From Earliella scabrosa (Eukaryota > Basidiomycota > Agaricomycetes > Polyporales > Polyporaceae): a DNA stretch of 64,000 nt. Below are positions 11,191 to 21,711 of this stretch, one piece after another. The stretch's first letter is position 1. Every line of letters begins with the position of its first letter. The translations under genes were made by a program, and so were the position numbers. A model generated the notes under the pieces. It had not been told where the DNA came from. It did no database searches and saw nothing but the letters and a program-made list of their open reading frames with translations. The stretch covers positions 806,001-870,000 of the forward strand of contig JABYQQ010000001.1 of assembly GCA_022605405.1 (NCBI GenBank), given 5' to 3'.

Positions 11191-11199
11191 GAGTGGGAG
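11191..11199 (+). promoter_or_regulatory. copia-1 polypurine tract
   Basis: GAGTGGGAG directly precedes the right LTR, three bases after the gag-pol stop. It is the expected primer for plus-strand synthesis. Confidence 0.8.
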
Positions 11200-11798
11200 T
11201 GTTGAACAATGGACTACGAACAGTAGACGCGCATTAGGCGCTATGGGCACTGCTTCTTACGATAGATCTTAGGCTGTGCTTCTTTCTTTCCATATTAGGT
11301 ATACGTTGTACGATACACATGGTTACTAGGCTTCTCTTTTGTCCAGTCCATTCCAGTGCGTTCTTCTACGCTCCGGACTCTTCTTAGACTGTTCCAGATC
11401 GTCCTTGTGACCATACTTTGTTCTCCATTTGTCGTTATCTTTGTTCTGTCTGAGTCATCCTTCGTCGCTCCTTACTCATCCTCGACTCACTCTGACTCAG
11501 ACACATCACATGCCCTCCTTACTATCGCTTACTCATGCAGCTCCTTTACGGTATATAAGGAGGACTCTCTGGGACTCGTCTCCTCAGTCTTTCACTCACT
11601 GACTGAGGAGTAAGTACTCGTCTTACCTATGCGTTCATATGCTCTTACTTACAAGTACCTGTGTAGCTTGTCTGTCCGCTCACTTACTAGGTACTTGGCA
11701 TTATGCTAATATAGTCTTTCACTCACTGACTGAGGACTTGTCTGTCCGCTCACTTACTAGTCGCTTGCGACATCGCCTCACAGGTTCTCACTCCATCA
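11200..11798 (+). repeat. copia-1 right LTR
   Basis: Same 599 bp as the left LTR with one difference seen. It is followed by ATGAA, the right target duplication. Confidence 0.96.
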
Positions 11799-12150
11799 AT
11801 GAACACTGAATACCCACATTCACCAGTGGTAGTTGATCAATTTGACTTTGTAAAAATATATGATGTCTTTGAACTGTCCATTTATCAACTGACATATATT
11901 CAATGGTCTTTATTAATATTCCTCAACTTCTATATACTAATTGCATATTTTAAAGAACTTAATGTAATATGTCAAGCAAAGATTGTATTAGATAGAAAGC
12001 TTGTATAAATTGTTTACATTCATACCCTTTGTCTTCTGCTGAATTATATATATTCTGCTGTATAAACACAGAAAGTACAATATATATCTAGCAGTCAAGA
12101 TAAAACACTCATCAATCGTTCATGCCAGACATGGCCCACTTTAAACCAAG

Positions 12151-12344
12151 TCGCATCACGCGCAACCGAGGGAGTCAAAATCGACAACCTCCGCAATACA
12201 CGAGAAGGCATTATGGATCTGTTCAAGAAGAAACTCATGGAACTTTGGAAGAGGCTCAATGCATGCTTCGTCCCACCATTGACTCAGCCTGAGTGTGTCC
12301 ACTAATCACTTCTATTCTAGAGTCAGGTTGTCAAAGGAGCAGTG
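12151..12344. other. unassigned stretch right of HLE-1
   Basis: One frame reads IDNLRNTREGIMDLFKKKLM and looks like coding sequence, but I do not recognise it. It begins exactly at the HLE-1 B end, so its left part should lie left of 4684. I could not join it to a frame there. Confidence 0.3.
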
Positions 12345-12981
12345 AACCTGATCCTGTGTATCTGGTTGGAGTGTTGGGGTGGTATTCTGCAAATCCCAAG
12401 CAGAGTCATTGGGAGATGGTCAAGCGTGGCTTGCGATACCTCAAAGCTACTTGAGATATGGTCCTTCAGTTTGACAGTTCAGATGTCACTGGTGATATGG
12501 ACTTCCATGGCTACTCGGATGCTGATTGGTCAGGAGACCATGATACTTCACGTTCTACCTCAGGCTTTGTCTTTATCAGCAACTGAGATGCTATTGGATG
12601 GTCAAGCAAACACCAATCACTTGTTGCTCTTTCGTCCACTGAATCTGAGTACATTGGATTAAGCAATGCTGGTCAACATCTTGCATGGCTATGCACATTC
12701 TTCACTGAGCTTGGTCATCCTCAGACCGGTCCCTCTGAACTCCGATGCGACAATCTTGCTGCCATTATTCTTACCAAAGAACTCCAGTTTCACGCTTGCA
12801 CCATGCCCATCACCCACAAGTACCACTTTGTACGTGATGACTTGCTAGCCAAAGGCCAGGCAGAGGTTCGTTGGGTTCCAACAGATGATATGGTGGCAGA
12901 TATTCCCACTAAGGCTTTGCCTTTTGAGAAGCACTGGAAGTTTGTGAGAGCCATGGATCTTAGACTGCACCCGAGTGGGAG
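12345..12981 (+). pseudogene. copia-2 relic: RNase H end of Pol
   Basis: It encodes the end of a Ty1/copia Pol: ANPKQSHWEMVKRGLRYLKA, GYSDADWSGDHDTSRSTSGF, VALSSTESEYIGLSNAGQH and VPTDDMVADIPTKALPF. The RNase H acidic residues in SDADW and STESEY are kept. In-frame stops follow YLKAT and FVFISN, so it is dead. Everything upstream of this region is missing. It ends CCGAGTGGGAG, a purine tract, just before the LTR. It is a different family from copia-1. Confidence 0.85.
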
Positions 12982-13290
12982 TGTTAGAACTGTATCTGTA
13001 CCATAAGCGCTATAGATTAAATTAGATTACTCTTATTTAATATACGGGCACAGCCACATGCCAGCACACTAATGCTGGCATCCCCTTTCTCCTTTCCTCA
13101 GTCATTCATCATCCGAGCAGCTGAGGTATGTTCATCTATACTCTTTAGTGACTCTACTGTATCTATCTCATATACTGATCACTGTATAGTGACACATCCT
13201 GTGTCCTTCTATAGGTATAGTTCTAATGATAGTCATTCACCATCCTAGCGGCTGAGTGACACATCCTGTGTCCTTCTATAGGTTCTGACA
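12982..13290 (+). repeat. copia-2 LTR
   Basis: Starts TGTTAGAACTG directly after the purine tract and ends TTCTGACA, giving 309 bp. Inside, GTGACACATCCTGTGTCCTT occurs twice. No second LTR was found. Confidence 0.7.
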
Positions 13291-13487
13291 CTATGTCTGC
13301 CACTGGAGGCAATGACCCCCTGGCAGACTGCAAAGCAGGCAGACGAGATCTACACTAGTGCCACAAAGGAGCATCAGCACAGAATCACTATTGTCCTACA
13401 GGTCTTGCTTACCCATCAGAAGACTTGGAATTGCACTGAGTGCCCTGATGCAGTGCTCCCAGTGCAGCCAGTAGTGGTGGCTGTGTG
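13291..13487. other. unassigned stretch after the copia-2 LTR
   Basis: It begins CTATGTCTGCC and has two partly open frames, neither recognised. It could be the leader of a second copia-2 copy sharing the LTR, or host DNA. It stops where HLE sequence begins. Confidence 0.3.
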
Positions 13488-14450
13488 GCATCTATACTAT
13501 TAGTTACTAGTGGCTCTTTCTATTACTTTTAATGGCTTCCTCTACTACTGCCTATACTTGTAACTCTGTAACAAACATGTTTCAATATTGTTTGGTAGGC
13601 ATGATCTGCACCTTTTAGATGGACTTACTTCAAGTTTGTATGAACTATTACTACAAAAGTTATAGCTCATATACACTTGCCCAAATGTGGAAGGTTGGCT
13701 GGGTTGTGAGCATGATTGGGCTTCAGTATGCATATGTTGTCACACTAGAACATTGTCCATTATATATTGATCTTCTAGATCCATTACACATCTATCTAAT
13801 CCACTTCAGCATGTATCAACAAACACATCTATTGGCCAAATGTTCAAAAGTTGCAATGATTCTCAACTTTCCATACTTCAATGTATATATAAGAGCTCAG
13901 TAGTATATTAAATGCATAGAGATGATACAGTAGAAGATTATCATGATTTTGCCGTAATTTTTGCTCTAGAACTGATGGAGTTGATCAGTAAATAGTGAAT
14001 AGATCGTTCAGTTGTGATGAGAATATTCCCACAGTAATGTAATTGAAGAGAGCTCATTTTTTCAGTTCTAATGGTATATAATACTCTATATATTCATAAG
14101 AAACTGACAGAGATACACTTTGAAGCAAATAGTACTAGCTCCTGCACAGCTGCATGAATAGCTGCTGGAGAGTCTGGACATTTGCTGATAGTGCCTATTT
14201 TTAAGCACCATCGACAATGTCCGGATTCTCCAGTGTCTATTTCAGGCAACTGACTAACACTGGCAAACTTTATAGTATATATCTGTCGGTTTCTATGCAA
14301 TATATGGAGTGTTATATATCATTAGGACCGCAAAAATGAGCTCTTCTCAATGGCACTACTGTGGGAATATTCCCATTATCACTGAATGTGCCAATGAACA
14401 TGCTTTTAAATTTCTAATGACCAATTGTTTGAAAAATTGAATCTCAAAAA

Positions 14451-14516
14451 TGCGCTGAACTTGAACTCCCAGCCACAACCATAGGCAGTAGAGGTGTTAT
14501 CCAGTAGACTGGTGCA
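14451..14516 (-). ncRNA. tRNA-derived module inside HLE-2
   Basis: On the minus strand it shows TCTACTGGATAAC (A-box-like), a TATGG segment, then GGGAGTTCAAGTTC (B-box-like). The equivalent place in HLE-15 (56155-56230) has a related copy. It is not a folded, intact tRNA. Confidence 0.45.
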
Positions 14517-14993
14517 TCATGCAGTATGGGTCATTAACCTACTGGTGTGCTTTGTATGCTCTTGCTGTATACAGTATAAACTAGCAGCATTTGGTTATTG
14601 TGTATCAGCATACAGTAAGCAAGTTCAGTGTTACTTACATATAACATGTTGCACTTTCTATATATCATGTAGTGTTTCTGGAGTTGTATAGAGTGTTATA
14701 TATCATTGAAATTGCAAATTTGGCATGCTAGTAGAGTATCATTCTGAGCTGGATGCTTGATCAACAAGTAAATATTGGTTAGTAGAACAATGGTTATAAG
14801 AATAAAGTATTATAGGTCATTGAGAAGCAAAAAATCAGCTCCATGCAATCAGACCATTGTGTTCTATGTGCCATTAATGATAGTTTGGGATTCTTCAGTG
14901 GTGACTGTGCGGAAACTAGTACCATTGGCTTCAGAGTGTATCTCTGTTGATTTCTAATGAATGTATAGAGTATAATAGACCATTAGAACCAGA

Positions 14994-16265
14994 CTTGTTG
15001 TGAAGTGGGCCATTGTCTGGCAGTGTACGATTGATGAGGAAGGGGATAATTTATATAGAAATGATATATGAATTTATAATGATCAACACTGTTTAGCTCA
15101 AGTTTGTGCTAGAGTTTCTATTACACAGAACTGCTTATGGTTGATTGAAATCATTCACAAACCACTTCAGTTACTAGCTCAGTGTGTAGCCACAGGTCAT
15201 ACGATTCTAATGGTATATAACACTATATATTTCAGATGAAAACTGAGTGTGCTAGAATTGAAACAAACTTGCCTACATTGAGATGTTACAAATCCGGTAC
15301 GTTAGGCGCCCAATGCTGTGCTCAAGCGCCCATTCACAATGCGCAAAACAGCCCATTCTTCCCGATATGGGCAAGTTTATTTCTGTTCTAACTCACTCAG
15401 TTTTGATCAGAAACATATGATAATGTAATCAATATGTTCCCACGACATATGGCTACAATCCGAGGTAGTCATTCAATTAAGCGCCCATAGGGAATAGCAA
15501 GGGTTTGGAAAACCCTGAGGGTTTGCAAGGGTATGGACCAAGGGTAAGGGTAAGGGTTGACTTCTCAAGACCCTTGTCAAACCCTTGACCCTTGCCAAGG
15601 GTTGAAGGGTTTGATCAATGTGTGTATATGGACCCTATACACTGCAGTAAGTCAGACTGTGTAGTCAGCTAATCACAGTTAGTTTTGAATCATAGTATCA
15701 ATGTGGGTCTAGAAAGCTTTATACACACTGAAGAGCACTTGTTCAGACATTGCCAAGGCTATATGACCTTCTTTTACATGAAAACCCTCAAGGGTTGTGA
15801 AGGGTTTCACTGAAGGGTAAGGGTAAGGGTCAGGAAATCTGGACCCTTGGTCAAACCCTTGACCCTTGTCAATGGTAAGGGTTTTGGAGGGTAAGGGTAA
15901 GGGTGAGTGTGACAATACCCAAGGGTCACCCTTGCTATTTCCTAAGCGCCCATCGGCCGAAGCAACAAAAACGAATGCGACATGTTTCCAGCATGTCGCA
16001 CAAATCATCGGATTTGTCGGCGTTTGGGCACTTATTTGCGCGCCAAGGTGGCAGTGCCATGGGCGCCTGGGGGTCAGGTCAACCCTAGACTAGGGCTAGA
16101 GCCAGTAAACAGTTTCTTACTGGGCGTCTGCTACAGTAAATACCGTTACTTACTTAAGATAAGCGGAGTATGAATAATGTTCCCACGGGCTCAGGTTTGC
16201 GTGACGCGGAATGGCGGAGAACGTCGCACTTAAAGGACGATCTCTTCGTTCCTCATCAATCATAA
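14994..16265 (-). mobile_element. HLE-3, inserted in HLE-2
   Basis: Minus orientation. The B end, CTTGTTGTGAAGTGGGCC, starts at 14994, with TACGATTGATGAGG inside it. The A end, CCTCATCAATCATAA, closes at 16265. Counting the A run in unfilled relatives (GGAAAAATGAG at about 28436) shows clean insertion without duplication between two As, that is T/T on the element strand. It carries hAT-MITE-1. It is the same subfamily as HLE-12 at 43176-45161. Confidence 0.85.
15488..15944 (+). mobile_element. hAT-MITE-1
   Basis: The terminal inverted repeats are TAGGGAATAGCAAGGGT and its complement. The 8-bp target duplication AGCGCCCA is at 15480-15487 and 15945-15952. An unfilled relative of the site is present inside HLE-12 (about 43488-43505, opposite strand), which confirms the borders. 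Length 457 bp. The interior holds many GGGTAAGGGT and CCCTTGACC units. An 8-bp duplication and TAGGG ends point to the hAT superfamily. Confidence 0.9.
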
Positions 16266-16311
16266 AAAATGAGCTCTTTTCAATCACACCACCTTAGGAA
16301 TATTTTCATAA

Positions 16312-16759
16312 TGTCACAAATGGTCCCTCAGCACCTAGGAAAGCGCCCAACTAACCACCATCCACGAACCGTTCACTATTTCCATTGTTTGCTATCTCTA
16401 TTGTACTTCCAAACTCCAGACACCCTTTTGTTTCTTTTTCTTTGTTCTGGACACAATTGTCGTCATACCATTGTATCTCCTCCATTGTTCCATCACTCTA
16501 TTGTTCTATTGTTCTCCCAGCGCTATTGTTCTAACTGTAGATATAAATCCTAGCACTTGCTATCTGGGGACCACAGTTTTGACCTCTTGTCTCCAGGTAA
16601 GCCTCACTTGTATTTCACTTGTAGATACTTTGCTCAATACAACTTGTCTCCAGCCCTGTGTGTCAGGCCTTGCTCCACTCTTGCTGCACAAGCACTCATT
16701 GAACACCTTTGCTCGCCTTGTCATTTCCTCCTCGTCTCTCTTGACCCCAGGTCGCTACA
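16312..16759 (+). repeat. gypsy-1 5' LTR
   Basis: Starts TGTCACAAATGG and ends GGTCGCTACA. It is preceded by CATAA (16307-16311). The partner LTR on the minus strand at 25610-26063 shares most of its sequence but differs at many positions. Confidence 0.8.
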
Positions 16760-17061
16760 TTAGGTTGAAACTCCTTGCAAGCGCCGGCATGTAACTCACA
16801 CTCCCTCTGAGGTAATGTGCACCCTATGGTACATACCACGGCCTCTAGTAACTAGCAGTGTGAACCTTTTGTACTTGAGAGGCATTTGGAGTTTCAAGTA
16901 TCCCTCAGCACTTGTGCCTGCCAGCTGTTATATCCGGTGTGCTTAACACCTTAGGAACAGAGGACAACCGTGTAGACCCTCCTTATCTACCTCTTTTACT
17001 CCACTAGTTTCTCATACAATACTTGGATGCCCACACCTCTCTTCTTCTCTCTTACTCCATT

Positions 17062-17564
17062 ATGGCTTGCCGGGGATTCCTTCATGCGTACCACCCAGGG
17101 AAGCAGCACGGCGTCCATTGGTCCAGTCTGGAAAAGACCTTTAAGATCTGTGGCAATCAACCGTGCCCGAACCGCAGCAGGGCAGCACCCCAACAGACAC
17201 TCGCAGAACACGAACTTGAGAAGTGCACCAAGCATAACACCAACGTTATCTGGGCGATCTTTGGCCTCCCCATGACACAACTGGTCACCCAAACCACCTC
17301 TCATCCACCCAGTCGTGCTTCTAGTCGCACCAACACTCCTCCCACTCCTACCACTGTTCCTCTTGGAGTTGCACTCTTTGTCCAACGCTTGCAGGAGCAG
17401 CACGCATCCTCTCCAGTCCCAACCCCAGCTGTTGCAGGACCAAGTCAGACCACTGAAGAGCCTGCAACTACTGTTATTCTTAACTCCCCGCCTGCCAAAT
17501 CTGCTTGGTCTGAGCGTTGTCTCTCACCCACCACAACACAGCCTCTGCCACAGGTTGCTCAACA
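17062..17564 (+). pseudogene. gypsy-1 Gag N-terminal region
   Basis: The ATG at 17062 opens MACRGFLHAYHPGKQHGVHW and continues to CGNQPCPNR. This has the same layout as the N-terminus of copia-1: Cys/His residues, a Trp, then QPCPNR. A Thr/Pro/Ser-rich linker with QTTSHPPSRASSRTNTPPT follows. hAT-MITE-2 ends the frame. The function of the Cys/His module is unknown; it could bind metal. Confidence 0.7.
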
Positions 17565-17944
17565 TAGGGAATAGCGTGGGTATGGAAAACCCATGTGGGT
17601 GTCTGTGGGTTTTCACTGTGGGTATGGGTGTGGGTTGCAAACATGGCACCCATGCTCTGACCCACACCCACATGAGTATGGGTGTCACTGCGATGAAAAT
17701 GCTGAATGCCTTGTTTTAACAGCTGTAATGACATCCCAACCATTGTAACTGTTACAGAGACTCATGTGTACTCATTGATTGATTGAGAACAACTGTCTGA
17801 ACTATCAAACAAGTACATTGAAGGCTTAATACCCTTGTGCACCCATGGATTCACCCATACCTACATCACACCCACACCCACAGCCATGGGTATGGGTGTG
17901 GGTATGACTGATGACACCCATGGGTCCACCCATGCTATTGCCTA
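17565..17944 (+). mobile_element. hAT-MITE-2
   Basis: Ends TAGGGAATAGCGTGGGT and ACCCATGCTATTGCCTA. The target duplication is GCTCAACA at 17557-17564 and GCTCAACC at 17945-17952 (7 of 8 match). Length 380 bp. The repeated unit inside is GGGTATGGGTGTG rather than GGGTAAGGG, so it is a diverged subfamily. It interrupts the gypsy-1 gag. Confidence 0.85.
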
Positions 17945-18019
17945 GCTCAACCCACGCTGCAGGTCACACAATCTGTACAAACTGTTGCATAGATAGCCAT
18001 ACCTGTCCAAATCTCCACC

Positions 18020-18577
18020 ATGTCGGGCTCCACCACCATCCCCTATGCTCTGGTCAAACTGCTCGCCCCTGAGCCATACCATGGCCAGATTCCATCACTG
18101 CCCTTGCCTTCCTCTTGCAAGCGAAGGCATTCTTCGACAACCTCCCCACTGTGGTCACTAGTAACATGAGATTTCAGATAATTCTGGGTTTACTGAAAGA
18201 CGACGTGGCAGTCTGGACCTTGCCCTACTATGCACAGCTGGGGGGCTCTCAGCCCTGCTAGGCCAGCTTTGTGGCCTTCGAAGTGGATTTCGAAGCCCAC
18301 TTCTGCGCAGTCAACAACAAGGCCTCGGCCTATGAGGAACTCTGACAGCTCAACCGAGGGGCCCAATGTCCCAAGATGGCTACCGTCAAGGAGTGGACAG
18401 CCAAGTTCACCGCAATTGCTGCTCAGACAGGTCTTGGAGAGGAGGACAAGCACATACACTATTGAGATGGCCTCCCCGAGCAGTTGTATACCGCCCTCAT
18501 CACCAGTGGGCGTGACGTCTCAACCTTTGCCAAAATGCAGAAGGAGACACTCGAGATTAGCCAAGGCCTCGCATCCA
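18020..18577 (+). pseudogene. gypsy-1 Gag core
   Basis: It reads MSGSTTIPYALVKLLAPEPY, then after frameshifts SFVAFEVDFEAHFCAVNNKA and MATVKEWTAKFTAIAAQTGL, a retrotrans_gag-like pattern. Several TAG and TGA stops are present, including before ASFVAF and before QLNRG. It ends at the HLE-4 insertion. Confidence 0.8.
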
Positions 18578-20029
18578 CTTGTTGAGAAGTAGGCCATATC
18601 TCGCAGGATACAATCGATGAGTGGGGGTAAGTCCATAAGCTGACTTACCATACTATACACTGTAATTGATCTATGGATGTGCATCTCACAGATATAAGAG
18701 AATGTTATGTAGTTAACAGTGAATATTTTGCTCAGTTGTATCCAGAATGTTCTCAAAGCAGTTCCATTAAACAGAGCTGATTTTTCTGGTTTCAATGGTA
18801 TATAATACTTCATTGATTGATTAGAAACTGACAGCGATACACATTCAAGTCAATAATCATGACTATGCCTGCCGAATTTGGCAACTTAGGTGCCCTTTGA
18901 GCGCCCATCACCCAGGACAATATCCCATGTTGCCTGGGATAACATTGAGATAACATTGGAGTAGAAGACTATATGTTGTTGACAGAGTATTACTGGCAAA
19001 ATTTTAACAAAATGTAAAATGTCATCAAGGTGAAGTTCGTGTTCTCTTATAAGCAACAGATGAACACCATCCTGAATGCTCTCAGTGTGCAACATGTTGC
19101 CCGTATGCTGATGACAGTCCAGGCGGTATATGCAGGTTGCCATGCAGAATGTGGGGGGTGCATGTGATGAGTCATTATAAATACCTTGACGTGCAGCATT
19201 TGATCTGTCCCACAAATGTTCGACCTGTGTAATCCCACCCAACAGCCTCTTGCCACTCAAAACCCTGTCCTGAATGTTGCTAATGTGCACCCTCCAGATA
19301 ACTTGTGAAATGCTCCTTAAGTGTTGGCACCGCCAACATCTGACCGACATTTCCGGCACCATTTTGGATTTTATCAATATATTGAGCAAGGCAAACATTC
19401 AGAGCACATATAGTCTTCTGATCCAATGTTATCTAAATGTTATCCCAGGCAACATGGGTTATTGCCCCCGGTGCATGAGGTGCAAAAAACAGCCCATTCT
19501 TTAACACATACAGTTTCGATAAAAACATATGGTGAAATATATCATTTTGTTCCCACAATTTATGACTACAATCTGAGATTGTCAGAAGTCATGTGACCAG
19601 GAACTGTTGAGCACCATCGGCCAAAAATTCGATGTTTTGCCAGTCTTGCTTCAACCAAGGCTGGCAAAATGTCGGATTTTCGGCCGTTTGGGCGCTTATT
19701 TTGTGTTTATAGGATATACAAGCCCAGTTATAGCTTCAATTACTATGTAACTACTAATAGTGTGCAATGCATAGAACAAATACAAAGCCAGCCATGGTGG
19801 CAGTGCTGATGGTGTCTAGCCAGGGTTCCATGTGGCTCAGCCAACCCCAGTCTAGGGTTGGCTCAGTAAGAAACTTTGTTATGAGTGCTTATGTCAGCGC
19901 TTACTCTGCTCTTACTCTGTGTAATCGGAGATCGAATATTATTCCCACGGGCACAACTTTCCGTCATGCGTTTTGGCAGAGAACGTCGCCCTTAAAGGAC
20001 AATTTCTTTGATTCTCTCATCAATCATAG
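18578..20029 (-). mobile_element. HLE-4, inserted in gypsy-1 gag
   Basis: The B end, CTTGTTGAGAAGTAGGCC, is at 18578 and the A end, CTCATCAATCATAG, at 20029. Gag resumes directly after it. It contains the CAC-type MITE at 18909-19473 and a long imperfect hairpin at about 19623-19690. It is the same subfamily as HLE-9 (37120) and HLE-16 (63203). Confidence 0.85.
18909..19473. mobile_element. CAC...GTG MITE-1
   Basis: The left end is CACCCAGGACAATATCCCATG; the complement of the right end is CACCGGGGGCAATAACCCATG. Terminal inverted repeats run about 50 bp. The target duplication is CAT (18906-18908 and 19474-19476). The unfilled site is present in HLE-9 (GAGCGCCCATGAGATGCG, about 37446). Length 565 bp. 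A 170-codon open frame on the minus strand (18886-19398) crosses it and has no recognisable motif. A 3-bp duplication and CAC ends suggest a CACTA-like group. Confidence 0.85.
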
Positions 20030-20271
20030 TTGAGGCCAGCAAGTTCCATCCCTTCAAAGGGAAGGCCAAGAAACAGGTCGCTGGTACGAGCACTGACCAA
20101 CAACCAGAGACCTGCACATGCTTCAAGCATGGGAAACCAGGGCACATTGCACGCAAATGCAAGGCCAAGAAAATCTCTGCTGCTCAGTTTGAGCAGATGG
20201 AGGCCAAGCTGAAGCAGCTACAGAAACAGCTGGCCTCTGTGAAGGCAGCAGAGAAAATGGAGGATTTTTGA
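20030..20271 (+). pseudogene. gypsy-1 Gag zinc knuckle and tail
   Basis: It continues Gag after HLE-4: ASKFHPFKGKAKKQ, then TCFKHGKPGHIARKC, then a Gln/Lys-rich helix ending KAAEKMEDF and a stop at 20269-20271. The knuckle should be CX2CX4HX4C; the second Cys is His here, so zinc binding is doubtful. Confidence 0.8.
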
Positions 20272-20746
20272 TCTGGACCTCACTAGCAGTTGTGGGTGTA
20301 GGTTCTTGTACGAATAGTTGGTTTGGTGTACTCGGGTTCAGGATTATTTATGAACTAGATCATGATGACCAACACTTTTATGTCCCAGTACAGCTTATTG
20401 GCAAGCAGCACCGGAAGGAGGTCATGGTCATGGTGGACAGCAGTGCCACTACAATCTTCATGAGTAGATGGTTCGTCAAGGAGAACTGTGTGGTTACGCA
20501 GAAGTTGGCTACACCAATACCGCTGTATAACATTGATGGAACTCTGAATCGTGATGGTACAATCACAGATGTTGCCATCTTGGACATAGAGATAGAAGCA
20601 CACCAAGAAAAGGTGGTGTTTACAGTCATGGACATTGGCATGGAGGACATTATTATTGGACTGGATTGGTTACGCAAACACAACCTGAGGTCGTTGGGAT
20701 CAAGGGACGTGTCCAGATGTCCTGCATTGTGTCGACCCTGCTTCAA
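20268..20746 (+). pseudogene. gypsy-1 aspartic protease region
   Basis: It encodes a retropepsin-like fold: VMVMVDSSATTIFMSRWFV, then IEIEAHQEKVVFTVMDIG, then IIIGLDWLRKHN. The catalytic motif would be DSGA but is DSSA here. HLE-5 cuts the frame at 20747. Confidence 0.8.
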
Positions 20747-21711
20747 CTTGGTTTGAAGTGGGCCATGTCTGGCATGAACAATTGATGAGTGTTTTGTTCT
20801 AATTGCTACATACATATTGTACTTGCTGTCTTTATACAGCAGAAGATACAATAGAAGATAAATGCCACAAATATTGGCAATTCAGGCAAGCTGAGTTTTA
20901 TTTTCAACATAATTTTACACAATGTATTATATCAAATTTGAAGTATAATAGAAACCATTTCATATATGTCAATTGATTAACTCACAGTCAAGAATGCTAT
21001 AGCTTGCAAATATGTTATTTCAAAGCCTGCAAATGAACTACTACTATTGAGTGTACAGTTTACTTTTAGATGTTCAGTGTTCAAGACCATGTGGTTAGTA
21101 GTAGTATATCTGCATGATGTGAGTCATGACAGAAACACAACATCATGCAAACATTGTTAGAGTAGCAGAGTATGAGTAATTGTAGTCAATACTTCAACGT
21201 GTTTGGCAGCAGCAGCATTATACACTAAGATACAGTGGTATGGTGTGGTGGAAGGAGGTGGAAGAACCAGAAAAATGTCAAATTGAACCAGATAAGTTTT
21301 TTATAAAGATACATTATGACTGTCTACAGTAGTGTAACACATGTGGTGATTTATTTATCAGTAACTGTATTATATGAGTAATTGATCCACGTATTGCTTC
21401 AACATGTGAACAAAATAATGTATAACACATGATGACAGCACTACACAGTAAGAAGTTATTGAAGTAATACAGTATAAGTGACAATGTCACAGTGTGATGT
21501 CACACATAAAAAAGGGCCCAAAAGGGCCCAAAACAGTGTCTGAGTGGTGGCTGTGCTATGGGCGCTTCTTTGGTGTTTAATGTTACTGATTTAGTAGTAC
21601 TGCTTGTAAGCTGAGTTTCAATGTTTTCTCACAGGGCAAGATCATGGTGACATCCCACTGGCTGGTGTCTGGCTACATAAAGATCAATTTCTTTGTGTTC
21701 ATCAATCGTAA
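20747..21711 (-). mobile_element. HLE-5, inserted in gypsy-1 pol
   Basis: The B end, CTTGGTTTGAAGTGGGCC, is at 20747 and the A end, TTCATCAATCGTAA, at 21711. Length 965 bp. Same subfamily as HLE-1. The pol reading continues after it. Confidence 0.85.

Larger units (their letters stand above)
5376..11798 (+). mobile_element. copia-1, near-intact Ty1/copia LTR retrotransposon
   Basis: Two 599-bp LTRs, a primer site, one long gag-pol frame, a purine tract and a 5-bp target duplication (ATGAA) are all present; total 6423 bp. By eye I find only one difference between the LTRs (A at 5394, G at 11218), so the insertion is recent. The domain order of protease, integrase, reverse transcriptase and RNase H is that of Ty1/copia. 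It lies inside HLE-1. The one visible defect is the start codon of the long frame (GTG). Confidence 0.97.
4684..12150 (+). mobile_element. HLE-1, Helitron2-type non-autonomous element split by copia-1
   Basis: The A end is TTACGATTGATAAGG at 4684. The B end is CTCATCAATCGT, then a tail with TGCCAGACATGGC, closing ACCAAG at 12150. Copia-1 (5376-11798) sits inside; without it and its 5-bp duplication the element is about 1039 bp. It belongs with the copy at 20747-21711, sharing for example the stretch CACTTAGACACTGTTTTGGG and the internal GTGTGACATCACACTGTGA. It is non-coding. Confidence 0.8.
13488..16311 (+). mobile_element. HLE-2, left part of a long HLE (A end missing)
   Basis: It matches the long HLEs at 26934-29499 and 54885-57693 from ATCTATACTATTAGTTAC onward but lacks the A end. 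HLE-3 is inserted at 14994-16265, after which the sequence resumes as AAAATGAGCTC. It is cut at 16311 by the gypsy LTR. The missing right half matches the reverse-oriented piece at 22717-25604. It contains a decayed hairpin at about 14155-14236 and a tRNA-like stretch at 14451-14516. Confidence 0.75.

Noticed and set aside
15709..16008. 99-codon open frame, also at 30993-31232
   Set aside because: It is within hAT-MITE copies and reads through repeat units; same sequence in other copies because of MITE identity.
15480..17950. Interstitial telomere arrays
   Set aside because: GGGTAAGGGT runs look telomeric, but they are short, mixed with their complements, and lie inside MITEs with inverted ends and target duplications.
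18886..19398. 170-codon open frame on the minus strand as a transposase
   Set aside because: It lies almost entirely in a MITE, has no DDE pattern, and no relative to test against in the window.
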